From assembly GCA_039807745.1 (NCBI GenBank), contig JBDHRV010000042.1, forward strand, positions 1-23,789: a DNA stretch of 23,789 bases, written 5' to 3'. The translations under genes were made by a program, and so were the position numbers. The notes below the pieces were generated by a model. The model had not been told where the DNA came from and ran no database searches. It saw nothing but the letters and a program-made list of their open reading frames with translations. Below, piece by piece: positions 15,136 to 23,789 of the stretch. Origin of the DNA: JAEUMW01 sp039807745 (GTDB taxonomy: Bacteria; Pseudomonadota; Gammaproteobacteria; Burkholderiales; JAEUMW01). The stretch's first letter is position 1. Each line of letters opens with the position of its first letter.

Positions 15136-15888
15136 CTACGCCTCGCGTTTGCCGCCGCCGCGCCGGTCCATCCACCACGCCACCACGAGACCGGCGATGA
15201 ACCCGCCGATATGGGCGCCATGTGCCACCCCGCCACCGCCCTGCGCGATCAGGAATGGCAACACGTTGTCCCACAGCAGGTAGATCGCGAGTACGAACCG
15301 CGCGTTGAGCATCACCGTGCCGACGTAGATCGGGAACAGAAAGAGGAACACGCGGACGGAATGCCGCGGAAACCACAGGAAGTAGAACCCGAGCACGCCC
15401 GAGATCGCCCCGGACGCACCGACCAGCGGGATCGGCGAGCCCAGATTGAACAGGGTGTGAAAAAGGGTCGCCGCGATGCCGGTCACGATGTACCAGAAGA
15501 GGAACGCGAGCGGCCCTAGGCGGTGCTCGACGTTATCGCCGTAGATCCAGAGGTAGAGCATGTTGCCCGCGAGGTGCATGAGCCCACCGTGGAGGAAAAT
15601 CGAGCTCACCAGCGTCACGATGCTCGGGTCGGCCGGCCGGAAACCCCATTTGAATACCATGAGGTCGTAGGCCGAGATGCTCTCGATGATCTGCTGCGGC
15701 GGCACATTGGGGGGCAGCGACTGCATCACGAGCTTGAGGTACTCCTGGAACGCGGGGTCTGCCGGGTTCGCGGGCTGCGTGCCGAGCGGCAACGTCAGCA
15801 ACAGATACACCACGACGTTGACGACGATCAGGGCAATCGTGACGACCGGCTTGCCGGGCGGACTCGGATAGTCGCTGATCGGGATCAA
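15136..15888 (-). CDS. Rhomboid family intramembrane serine protease
   Basis: Rhomboids cut membrane proteins within or near their transmembrane segments. The 250-residue product has about seven hydrophobic segments. HLAGNMLYLW has the conserved Asn109. GASG carries the nucleophile Ser159, and AHGAHIGGF carries the catalytic His226. The start is TTG 15888; AGGAG (15899-15903 on the complement) lies 10 bases upstream, and no earlier or nearby ATG fits. The insert at about 34-75, between the first helix and the core, is polar and may be periplasmic. The gene converges on the zinc metallopeptidase with a 6-base gap. The natural substrate is unknown. Confidence 0.92.
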   Translation of the reverse strand: MIPISDYPSPPGKPVVTIALIVVNVVVYLLLTLPLGTQPANPADPAFQEYLKLVMQSLPPNVPPQQIIESISAYDLMVFKWGFRPADPSIVTLVSSIFLHGGLMHLAGNMLYLWIYGDNVEHRLGPLAFLFWYIVTGIAATLFHTLFNLGSPIPLVGASGAISGVLGFYFLWFPRHSVRVFLFLFPIYVGTVMLNARFVLAIYLLWDNVLPFLIAQGGGGVAHGAHIGGFIAGLVVAWWMDRRGGGKREA

Positions 15889-16015
15889 GGTGGAAACGCT
15901 CCTGGGAAGGCTGGGCGAGGCGCGGTCCGATGCTAAGCGATGACGGCAGCGTCAACAAGGCGCGACGGCACGCCGAGGCGTTAAACTAGTGCACCGTACC
16001 GCTCGAGGAGCCCGT

Positions 16016-16468
16016 ATGAAGCCGAGCCTGCAGCCCGGGATCGTGCATTCGTTCACGTTCCGCGTGCCGAAGTCGAAAACCGTCGCTGCGCTGTATCCGG
16101 AGGCGCCCGAGTTCGAGGCGATGCCGGCCGTCTTCGCGACCGGGTTCCTGGTCGGCTTCGTCGAATGGACCTGTATCCAGGCGGTGAATCCCCACCTCGA
16201 CTGGCCCGCCGAGATGACGCTCGGCACCCATGTCGACCTCAGTCACACGGCTCCGACGCCGCCGGGAATGGACGTCACGGCACGCGTCACGCTCACGCAC
16301 GTGGAGGGTCGCAAGCTCACCTTCGAAGTGGAGGTGCGCGACGATGCAGAGGTGATCGGCACCGGGCGGCACGAGCGATTCGTGATCGAGGCCGGCAAGT
16401 TCAACGCGAAGGTCTCGCGCAAGGCCCAGCAGGCGCTCGCCCACCTGCCCGCGGCCGATCCGCCGTAA
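16016..16468 (+). CDS. FlK-like hot-dog thioesterase
   Basis: A 150-residue hot-dog protein resembling fluoroacetyl-CoA thioesterase FlK. The candidate catalytic residues are Thr42 (FATGF), Glu50 (FVEWTC) and His77 (DLSHTAPTP), almost the same numbering as the Thr42, Glu50 and His76 of FlK. GTHVDLSHTAPTPPGM and GRHERFVI are family hallmarks. Most such genes in proteobacteria are annotated as general acyl-CoA thioesterases, and activity on fluoroacetyl-CoA should not be assumed. AGGAG (16006-16010) lies 5 bases before ATG 16016, so the longer reading from 15989 is rejected. The gene stands alone, convergent with the VOC protein gene. Confidence 0.85.
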   Translation: MKPSLQPGIVHSFTFRVPKSKTVAALYPEAPEFEAMPAVFATGFLVGFVEWTCIQAVNPHLDWPAEMTLGTHVDLSHTAPTPPGMDVTARVTLTHVEGRKLTFEVEVRDDAEVIGTGRHERFVIEAGKFNAKVSRKAQQALAHLPAADPP

Positions 16469-16470
16469 AG

Positions 16471-16498
16471 CCGCGCCGTCAGGCGGACGCCGGCGCGG
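16471..16498. terminator. Convergent-gene hairpin, possible terminator
   Basis: CCGCGCCG (16471-16478) pairs perfectly with CGGCGCGG (16491-16498) around a 12-base loop. It straddles the 10-base gap between the thioesterase and VOC stops. It lacks a T run, so it may stabilise transcript ends rather than terminate. Confidence 0.35.
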
Positions 16499-16865
16499 GC
16501 TCCGACGCCGGGAAGTCGAGCTCCACCCGCGCACCGTTCGGATCGTGGCAGAAGATCTGCCATTCGCCGGTGCTGGGTTGTCGCCGCAGCGTGTAGCCGA
16601 CACCCCGGGACTTGAGCGTGGCGATGGTCTCGGCCAGATTGGCCGCGGTGAAGGCGACGTGATCGATCACACCCTGCCCGTCCGGGACCCCTCTGCCCGC
16701 AACGATGTGCAGCACCGGGAGCGCACCGCAATACAACCACGCGCCCGGGAACGGGAACGGCGGCCGCCAGCCTGGGGTAAGCCCCAGCACGGACCGGTAG
16801 AACTCGATCGACGCATCGAGATCCTCGGTGAGCACCGTGAAATGATTCAGCCCCTGGATCGTCAT
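16479..16865 (-). CDS. VOC family (glyoxalase/bleomycin resistance/dioxygenase-like) protein
   Basis: The 128-residue product is a vicinal oxygen chelate fold with two beta-alpha-beta-beta-beta repeats. Candidate metal ligands are His8 (GLNHFTV), His69 (IDHVAF) and Glu115 (RVELDFP); His53 also lies on a matching strand. Substrate and reaction cannot be told from the motifs; related proteins are lyases, dioxygenases or isomerases. The ATG at 16865 is chosen because AAGGGGG lies 6 bases upstream and the fold begins there. The amidase gene on the same strand ends 20 bases upstream, so the two are probably cotranscribed, without an obvious functional link. Confidence 0.85.
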   Translation of the reverse strand: MTIQGLNHFTVLTEDLDASIEFYRSVLGLTPGWRPPFPFPGAWLYCGALPVLHIVAGRGVPDGQGVIDHVAFTAANLAETIATLKSRGVGYTLRRQPSTGEWQIFCHDPNGARVELDFPASEPAPASA

Positions 16866-16885
16866 GCGGCCCCCTTGTCGAGTCG

Positions 16886-17614
16886 TCAATCCTGCGAACG
16901 CCTGGCCCCCGAATGCGCGCACTGCGCCAGCCCCTGCACCACCGCGCGGCCGATGCTCTGCTGCACCTCGGGGCGAGACAGAGCAGCTTCCTCGTCCCGG
17001 TTCACGATGATCCCCGCTTCCAGGAGCATCGCCGGCTGTGTCGCCGCGCGCAGGACGACGAGATCGTCGTAGTAGTACACGCCATTCTCGGCGTCGGCAA
17101 GCGCCCGGTTCTCGCCCTCGATCGGCTCTGCATGGTGCAGGGAAGGCGTGAAGCCGCCCTGCCGCAGTGCCGACCCGATCGCCGTGGCGCAGGCCAGGCT
17201 GTGAGCCGGATCGGGATTGCGGCGTGAGACGAAGAGCGAGAAGCCTCTGAAGCGGTCGCTGTAGTGTCGTGGCTCCGCCCCGAACATCCAGGTAGTCAGG
17301 TATCGCGGCTGGACGGAGTCGTGGTGAACGGAGAGCAGGAAATCCGCTCCGCGCGCCTCGGCGGCGCGCGACTCCAGTCCCGTCTGTACGCCATCGAGGT
17401 TGATGAACCGCACCGCGAAGCGCTTCTCGTCCAGCGCCGCGCCGATCCGTACCGCGAGGTCGCGATTGAAGTAGAACTCGCCGCGGCCGCGAGCGCTCAC
17501 GGCGCCGGGGCTCGCGCTGGAGTGGCCAATGTCGAGCGCGATCGTCGGACCGGCCAGGGCGGGCGGTACAGGCAGGACCAGCACGAGGAGCAGGAGGCAG
17601 GCAGCGCGGGACAT
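16886..17614 (-). CDS. N-acetylmuramoyl-L-alanine amidase (Amidase_3)
   Basis: A periplasmic zinc amidase that cuts the bond between MurNAc and the stem peptide. The 242-residue precursor begins with a signal peptide (about 1-21, ending PALAG). Zinc ligands fit His31 (LDIGHS), Glu46 (RGEFYFN) and His97 or 98 (SVHHDS); the catalytic Glu199 lies in MLLEAGII. There is no AMIN, SH3 or LysM domain, unlike AmiB/AmiC, so wall targeting must come from elsewhere. The start is ATG 17614, placed at the signal peptide; the open frame extends further upstream with no conservation. It is followed closely by the VOC gene. Confidence 0.9.
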   Translation of the reverse strand: MSRAACLLLLVLVLPVPPALAGPTIALDIGHSSASPGAVSARGRGEFYFNRDLAVRIGAALDEKRFAVRFINLDGVQTGLESRAAEARGADFLLSVHHDSVQPRYLTTWMFGAEPRHYSDRFRGFSLFVSRRNPDPAHSLACATAIGSALRQGGFTPSLHHAEPIEGENRALADAENGVYYYDDLVVLRAATQPAMLLEAGIIVNRDEEAALSRPEVQQSIGRAVVQGLAQCAHSGARRSQD

Positions 17615-17673
17615 GATCGGCGGCAGATACGAGACTGCTGCTGCCGAGCGAGCGCGAGGTCCGCTGACGTCCG

Positions 17674-18087
17674 CTATCGTGGCAGCGGCATCGGCTGCCC
17701 GTCCTTCAAGGCGAGCCACCCGCGAATGATCCGGTACAGCACCCACAGGCCGACCCCGAACCAGATTCCCAAGCTTAGCGGGATACCGATGAGCGTCATG
17801 AAGACGAGCCCCCCCACGATCACCCACAGCAGCGCGAACCAGAAGGTGCGGATCTGCCAGCTGAAGTGCGTGGCGAGGTAGGTGCCCGCGACGTCGCCGC
17901 GCTTCACGTAGTTCAGGATGACGGCGATGATCGACGGCCAGCCGGTCAGGAACGCGCCGACGATGGTCGCCGTCCCGATGAGGCCTGTCACCGCGCTGAA
18001 GGCATGAAGGCCGTAGATGACATGGGTGAGTGTCACCATGTTGGACGACGGGACGGGCTCGGTCGGAATCGCTTGAATATCGGCCAT
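17674..18087 (-). CDS. DUF4870-like (Tic20-related) small membrane protein
   Basis: A 137-residue membrane protein with three or four hydrophobic segments (about 20-42, 46-60, 80-100 and 102-120). The conserved-looking part is THFSWQIRTFW followed by LIGIPLSLGIWFG and YRIIRGWLALKDGQPM at the C-terminus. This is the pattern of proteobacterial DUF4870 proteins, whose function is unknown. AGGAAC lies before the ATG. A -10-like TATACT (18120-18125 on the complement) suggests its own promoter between oxyR and this gene, although it lies downstream of oxyR on the same strand. Confidence 0.82.
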   Translation of the reverse strand: MADIQAIPTEPVPSSNMVTLTHVIYGLHAFSAVTGLIGTATIVGAFLTGWPSIIAVILNYVKRGDVAGTYLATHFSWQIRTFWFALLWVIVGGLVFMTLIGIPLSLGIWFGVGLWVLYRIIRGWLALKDGQPMPLPR

Positions 18088-18145
18088 GGTGTTCCTCGTG
18101 TGACTGTCGGACCCGACGCAGTATACGGACGGCTGTGCTTGCGAC

Positions 18146-19108
18146 CTACCGCACGCCGCGCTGAGCGCGGGCGCGCGCCGGTGCCGCCACCTTGCGCAAC
18201 GCGTGCACCCCTGAGGGCAGCTCGTCGACGATCACCTGTGCCAGGGCCTGCAGCGCCTGCACGCGCGGGAAGGCGCGGCGGTACACGAGTCGCACCGTGC
18301 GATGCGCCTCGGGAATGTGCAGCGGCCGGGCGATGATGCCGCGCCCCGCGAGATCGGGCTTGCGGATCGCGAGCGCCGGAACGAGCGTCGTGCCGAAGCC
18401 GGCGCCGACCAGATGCATCAGTGTCTCGAGGCTCGCTGCGCGCAGGTCGTTCGCCTCCGCCGGGCGCGGCAGCGTCGCCGCACCGCAGAGGCTGCGCGCC
18501 TGGTCCGCGAGGCAATGCCCGTCCGCGAGCAGCAGCAGATCGGAACGCGCCAGGTCGCGCGCGGTGATGTCGGCAATCTCGGCGAGCGGGTGCCGAGGCG
18601 GGTATGCGATCCAGAACGGTTCGTCGAAGAGCGCAATCGAGTCGAGGTCGGCATCGTCCACCGCAGTAGCGATCAGCGCCGCATCGAGCCCGTGCTCGCG
18701 CAGCCGCGCCAGCAACGAGCCGGTCATCTCCTCCGACAGGACGAGCCGCAGCGTAGGGTACCGCGCCCGCAGCGGCCGCAACACCAGGGGCATGAGGTAT
18801 GGGCTCAAGGTCGGGATCACGCCAAGGCGCAGTGCCCCGGCCAGCGGATCGCGATGCGCCTGCGCGACTTCGAGAATCGCCTCCGCCTGCTCGACGGCCA
18901 GGCGCGCATGGCGGAGAATCTCCTCTCCCGCCGGCGTCGTCACCACCGACTTGTTCGTGCGCTCGAAGATAGTGATGCCGAGATAGTCTTCCAGCTTCTT
19001 CAGCTGCCCGCTCAACGTCGGCTGGCTCACGCAGCACGCCTCCGCGGCGCGTCCGAAGTGGCGGTGGTCCGCAACGGCGATCAGGTACTTCAGGTCTCGG
19101 AGGTTCAC
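18146..19108 (-). CDS. oxyR: LysR-type peroxide sensor OxyR
   Basis: OxyR is a tetrameric activator switched on by a disulfide between two cysteines when H2O2 appears. The 320-residue product has the winged helix-turn-helix at 1-60 (MNLRDLKYLIAVADHRHFGRA; QPTLSGQLKKLE). C199 and C208 in GHCLADQARSLC match E. coli OxyR numbering exactly. The start is GTG 19108, just before the conserved NLRDL; upstream frame extension lacks homology. The gene is divergent from katG with a 155-base spacer. In betaproteobacteria OxyR can act as repressor and activator of katG. A dyad in the spacer is a candidate binding site. Confidence 0.95.
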   Translation of the reverse strand: MNLRDLKYLIAVADHRHFGRAAEACCVSQPTLSGQLKKLEDYLGITIFERTNKSVVTTPAGEEILRHARLAVEQAEAILEVAQAHRDPLAGALRLGVIPTLSPYLMPLVLRPLRARYPTLRLVLSEEMTGSLLARLREHGLDAALIATAVDDADLDSIALFDEPFWIAYPPRHPLAEIADITARDLARSDLLLLADGHCLADQARSLCGAATLPRPAEANDLRAASLETLMHLVGAGFGTTLVPALAIRKPDLAGRGIIARPLHIPEAHRTVRLVYRRAFPRVQALQALAQVIVDELPSGVHALRKVAAPARARAQRGVR

Positions 19109-19141
19109 GGGAACATTCTCACGAAGTAAATCGGCGTGACC

Positions 19142-19180
19142 GATCGGAATGATTGTAGCAATCGATTTCCATAATCGCAT
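19142..19180. promoter_or_regulatory. Candidate OxyR operator between oxyR and katG
   Basis: The spacer holds a perfect inverted repeat GATTG-TAG-CAATC (19151-19163). It sits within a looser dyad running from GGAA (19146) to TTTCC (19166-19170) and beside a CATAAT (19170-19175). OxyR sites are extended, loosely palindromic tetrads, and this AT-rich island in a GC-rich genome fits by position. It does not clearly match the E. coli ATAG-N7-CTAT array. Confidence 0.45.
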
Positions 19181-19263
19181 CCAGCGGCCTAATCTTTGGC
19201 ATCGTCGCGTACGCGGACGGCCGTGCCCGCGGCGACCCCAAATCATCCAGAGGAGATACGAAG

Positions 19264-21441
<2,178 letters not shown>

Positions 21442-21508
21442 TCGCGGCGGGCGGTTTCCAGTAATCCTTGGAGAGACTGCGACTGCCGGCGAAAGCCACG
21501 GACGGGAA

Positions 21509-21550
21509 ATCGGGGCGGCGTTTCGCGACGACTTGCAACGCCGCCCTGAT
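21509..21550 (+). terminator. katG transcription terminator-like hairpin
   Basis: ATCGGGGCGGCGTT (21509-21522) pairs with AACGCCGCCCTGAT (21537-21550) over 14 pairs with one wobble and a 14-base loop. A pyrimidine-rich stretch follows (CTGCTTTCCTGTTT) but no clean T run. It is the only strong structure in the gap after katG. Confidence 0.55.
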
Positions 21551-21607
21551 CCCTGCTTTCCTGTTTCGATGTCTCGGCGTCGCCCGAGGTGCATGGCGGA
21601 GTCGCCG

Positions 21608-22036
21608 ATGACCCCGGTCCGATCGCTGCGCGAGAGAATCGCAGCGGTCGCCCTGCGCGCGGCCGGCGCGCTGTTCTTCGCCGTGGGCGCAGTGGGGATC
21701 GTGGTTCCGCTGCTGCCCACCGTCGTCTTCTGGATCCTCGCCGTGTGGTGCTGGTCGGTCAGCGCGCCGGCATGGTCCGAACGGCTGCTGTCCCATCCGC
21801 ACTTCGGCCCGCCCATCCGCGACTTCGTGGAGCACCGCCTGATGCGCCGCCGGGCCAAGGTACTCGCGATCGGGACCATGACGGCGAGTTACGCCGTGAG
21901 CGTCTGGGCCACCGGGCTCGACCTCGCGATCGCACTCCTGGGCGCAATCCCGATCGCGCTGGTCGCCCTCTATCTCGCCACCCGCAGAGAACGCAGGCCG
22001 GAAACGGCCAAGGCCCCGGATTCCGTACTAAACTAG
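21608..22036 (+). CDS. DUF454 (YbaN-like) inner membrane protein
   Basis: A 142-residue membrane protein with about three to four helices (near 14-34, 36-52, 84-102 and 104-120). The family signature is visible as GIVVPLLPTVVFWILA (29-44), followed by SERLLSHPHFGPPIRDF (57-73). DUF454 function is unknown. I chose ATG 21608 because GGAG lies 6 bases upstream; in-frame ATGs at 21569 and 21593 and a TTG at 21533 would add residues that look non-conserved. The Crp/Fnr gene follows after 39 bases, so the two may be cotranscribed. Confidence 0.85.
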   Translation: MTPVRSLRERIAAVALRAAGALFFAVGAVGIVVPLLPTVVFWILAVWCWSVSAPAWSERLLSHPHFGPPIRDFVEHRLMRRRAKVLAIGTMTASYAVSVWATGLDLAIALLGAIPIALVALYLATRRERRPETAKAPDSVLN

Positions 22037-22075
22037 CGGTAGAAGTCGAACAACAGGCTCCGGGAGACGTGGGGC

Positions 22076-22726
22076 ATGGCCGCTCTTGCCGAAAAGCTAC
22101 CCGCATTCGAAGGCCTTGGAGATGCCGAGTTGCGTGCGTTGCTCGACCTCGCCACGCTGCGCAGCCTCCCGAAGAACACCATTGTCGTCGCCGAGGGCGA
22201 CGAGACCGACGCCGTCCACCTGATCCTGTCCGGGCGGATCAAAATCTTCCTGAGCGATGCCGCGGGCAAGGAAGTAGTCATCAACATCCAGGGATCGGGC
22301 GAGTACTTCGGGGAGATGTCCCTCGAGCCCGGCGGGCGTTCGGCGTCGGTGATGACGCTTGAGCCGTGCCGGATCGCCGCGGTCAAGATGGCGGACTTCC
22401 GCGCGTTTCTGCTCCGGCATCCCGAGTTCCAGCATGTGCTCGTGCGCAAGCTCATCCGCCGGGTGCGGGCGCTCACGCGCCACGTCCACGACCTGGCGCT
22501 GCTCGACGTCTACGGCCGCGTGGTGCGCGCGCTCGAAGGCCTCGCCTGCGAGGAGGACGGTCGGCAGATCGTGCCGCAAGTCCTGTCGCAGCAATCCATC
22601 GCCAATCTCGTCGGGGCCTCGCGCGAGATGGTCTCCCGCATCCTCAAGGAGCTGCGCGTCGGCGGTTACATCGGCATCGAGGATCGGCGCATCGTCATTC
22701 TGCGCAAGCCCCCGGCAGCCTGGTGA
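22076..22726 (+). CDS. Crp/Fnr family transcriptional regulator
   Basis: The 216-residue product has a cyclic-nucleotide-binding domain (about 10-115) with FGEMSL (78-83) and RSAS (88-91) in the phosphate-binding cassette. A dimer helix (about 115-150) and a Crp-type helix-turn-helix (about 168-198: LSQQSIANLVGASREMVSRI) follow. The FGE and RSA residues match those that contact cAMP in E. coli CRP. The N-terminal cysteine cluster of FNR is missing, so it is not an oxygen sensor of the FNR kind. GGGAGA lies 8 bases upstream of the ATG. Its nearest neighbour is a domain-only cNMP-binding protein, 42 bases downstream. The ligand and target genes are unknown. Confidence 0.92.
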   Translation: MAALAEKLPAFEGLGDAELRALLDLATLRSLPKNTIVVAEGDETDAVHLILSGRIKIFLSDAAGKEVVINIQGSGEYFGEMSLEPGGRSASVMTLEPCRIAAVKMADFRAFLLRHPEFQHVLVRKLIRRVRALTRHVHDLALLDVYGRVVRALEGLACEEDGRQIVPQVLSQQSIANLVGASREMVSRILKELRVGGYIGIEDRRIVILRKPPAAW

Positions 22727-22768
22727 ACCGGGGTTTTTCGCGCGCCCAGTCCCAGGAGCCGCACCGCC

Positions 22769-23263
22769 ATGCAGGACGCACGCATCGAGCTGCTGCAACA
22801 GATGGCGATCTTCGGCGGCATCCGCACCGACATTCTTGCCTTCCTGCTCGAGCGATCCGGCCGGGTTCGCGTTCTCACGAACGACTACTTCTTCCGCGAG
22901 GGGGACGCCGCGCAGTCCATGTTCGTGCTGGAGACCGGACGCGCCGCGATCTTGAAGCTCTGGCGCGGGGAGCAGCATCCGCTGCGCAATCTCGAGGCTG
23001 GAGACTGCTTCGGCGAGATGGCGCTGATGGACATGAAGTCGCGCAGTGCCTCGATCCTCGCGCTCGATGATTGCACCGCGATCGAGCTCTCGGCCGGCTG
23101 TCTCTTCGAGCTCTACGAGCGCGACCTGGAACAGTTCGCGTTGATCCAGATGAACATGGGCCGCGAGGTCAGCCGCCGCTTGCGCGATACGGACGATCGC
23201 CTCTTCGAGGCCATGATGGGCTCGCCGTGCATCGATGCCGGGCACCTGATTCGTTCCACTTAG
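22769..23263 (+). CDS. Stand-alone cyclic-nucleotide-binding domain protein
   Basis: A 164-residue protein with a single cNMP-binding fold (about 12-125) and no DNA-binding domain. The phosphate-binding cassette is intact: FGEMAL (81-86) and RSAS (92-95). A helix follows at about 127-150 (MNMGREVSRRLRDTDDRLFEAM), which may dimerise. AGGAG lies upstream of the ATG at 22769. It follows the Crp/Fnr gene and may share its transcript; it could modulate that regulator or buffer its ligand, which is inference only. Its TAG stop falls inside a sequence resembling an insertion-sequence end, so the last few residues may be recently altered. Confidence 0.88.
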   Translation: MQDARIELLQQMAIFGGIRTDILAFLLERSGRVRVLTNDYFFREGDAAQSMFVLETGRAAILKLWRGEQHPLRNLEAGDCFGEMALMDMKSRSASILALDDCTAIELSAGCLFELYERDLEQFALIQMNMGREVSRRLRDTDDRLFEAMMGSPCIDAGHLIRST

Positions 23264-23280
23264 CAGGCTGTTGAAAAACC
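23259..23280 (+). mobile_element. Insertion-sequence-end-like fragment
   Basis: The string TTAGCAGGCTGTTGAAAAAC resembles the terminal sequence of common transposable elements that end in GGCTGTTGAAAAA. It overlaps the stop codon of the preceding gene. No transposase gene and no inverted partner copy is visible in the window, so this would be a solo end or remnant. The family cannot be named from sequence alone. Confidence 0.3.
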
Positions 23281-23311
23281 CCTCCTCGTTCCTGCCGCCC
23301 TGATTCCCGGC

Positions 23312-23382
23312 CGCACCGGACTTGGCGCCGCGCCGGTGCGTCGTGCATACCTCACAGATTCTCTGCGCACCGCTTCGCAGAG
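23312..23382. repeat. Two adjacent perfect hairpins in the gap before the last gene
   Basis: CGCACCGG (23312-23319) pairs with CCGGTGCG (23333-23340), and CTCTGCG (23361-23367) pairs with CGCAGAG (23376-23382). Neither has a T run. They lie just after the insertion-sequence-end-like fragment, so they may be remnant mobile DNA or transcript-end structures of the preceding gene. The remaining sequence up to 23493 shows no convincing promoter or gene. Confidence 0.35.
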
Positions 23383-23493
23383 CCGCGCAGCGCCGATGCG
23401 TACATTGACCTCCATCACACCGCGACTCATGAAGCCCCTCGATATAGGTGTGGGATATCCGGGGCAAGCAGTCCAACCCGATGGAGGTCCACC

Positions 23494-23789
23494 ATGTTCA
23501 CGAAGCAAACCGCCAAAGCACTCCACCTCGTTTTCGGTGCAGCCATCACGGGGGCGATTCTGACCGCCATCCCCGCGCGCGCGGCCGACCCGGTCGAGCG
23601 CACGCCCTCGACGATGAACCAGGCGAGCGTGTACGAGTCGACGCTCAAGTTCTATCTGCACCCGGCCCGCCTCGAATGGCGCATCGACGCGCCGCACCCG
23701 ATGATGGATCATCCCGCAGTCATCGTGGCACGCCGGGCACCCGCTGGCTACGACTGGACTTCAGCGTTCATTCTTCATCCGGCGCGCCT
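23494..23789 (+). CDS. Secreted hypothetical protein, N-terminal part (runs off the window)
   Basis: An open frame of 98 codons from ATG 23494 continues past the window end. GGAGG lies 5 bases upstream, a strong ribosome site. The first 31 residues form a signal peptide: MFTKQTAK, a hydrophobic core, then AIPARA before AD, a typical signal peptidase I site. The mature part is polar and contains LKFYLHPARLEWRIDAPHP and two Met-Met/His-rich spots. I do not recognise the family. A periplasmic or exported role is likely; nothing more can be said from this fragment. Confidence 0.75.
   Translation, partial: MFTKQTAKALHLVFGAAITGAILTAIPARAADPVERTPSTMNQASVYESTLKFYLHPARLEWRIDAPHPMMDHPAVIVARRAPAGYDWTSAFILHPAR

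Noticed and set aside
22076..22726. FNR-type oxygen-sensing regulator
   Set aside because: The N-terminal cysteine cluster needed for the 4Fe-4S centre is missing; only isolated cysteines at 98 and 158 are present.

Overview
This is a GC-rich (roughly two-thirds G+C), densely packed stretch of bacterial chromosome. It most likely comes from a betaproteobacterium. Supporting signs are a class I PHA synthase tail beside a phasin and PhaR, an OxyR with cysteines at the E. coli positions divergent from katG, a DOMON-like/NamZ pair, and the overall codon use. No tRNA, rRNA, CRISPR array or intact mobile element is visible, and no gap between genes exceeds 300 bases.

Layout. (1) 1-1550: PHA storage. 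The phaC 3' end faces a convergent phasin gene across a strong bidirectional terminator. phaR runs divergently from the phasin gene, and the shared 218-base region holds a near-consensus phasin promoter and PhaR-like operators. (2) 1597-7689: housekeeping and metabolic genes. These are rimO, a DUF1232 membrane protein, a convergent isoaspartyl peptidase/asparaginase, an orphan TAXI-type TRAP binding protein with two membrane segments, and a convergent DinG/YoaA-type iron-sulfur helicase. (3) 7842-10261: a DOMON-like protein translationally coupled to a NamZ-type exo-N-acetylmuramidase, then two tandem 92-residue paralogues of unknown function. (4) 10484-13762: a three-gene cassette of an MBOAT-like multi-pass membrane protein, an acyl/aryl-adenylating ligase and a phosphopantetheinyl carrier protein. 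It has the logic of DltB-DltA-DltC but divergent sequences, and it is the best candidate for an undescribed system here. (5) 13773-18087: a Gdx/SugE exporter, a neutral zinc metallopeptidase, a rhomboid protease, a FlK-like thioesterase, a VOC protein, an N-acetylmuramoyl-L-alanine amidase and a DUF4870-like membrane protein. (6) 18146-21441: oxyR divergent from katG. (7) 21608-23789: a DUF454 membrane protein, a Crp/Fnr regulator, a stand-alone cyclic-nucleotide-binding-domain protein, an insertion-sequence-end-like fragment with hairpins, and the start of a secreted protein cut by the window edge.

How they work together. PhaR, the phasin and PhaC form a PHA granule module. OxyR and KatG form a peroxide-defence module. 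The ligase, carrier and MBOAT-like protein probably activate an unknown acid, load it on the carrier and hand it to the membrane protein, which would acylate an envelope target. NamZ and the amidase are both peptidoglycan-turnover enzymes but sit in separate transcription units. All functional assignments rest on reading motifs by eye; no database search was possible.
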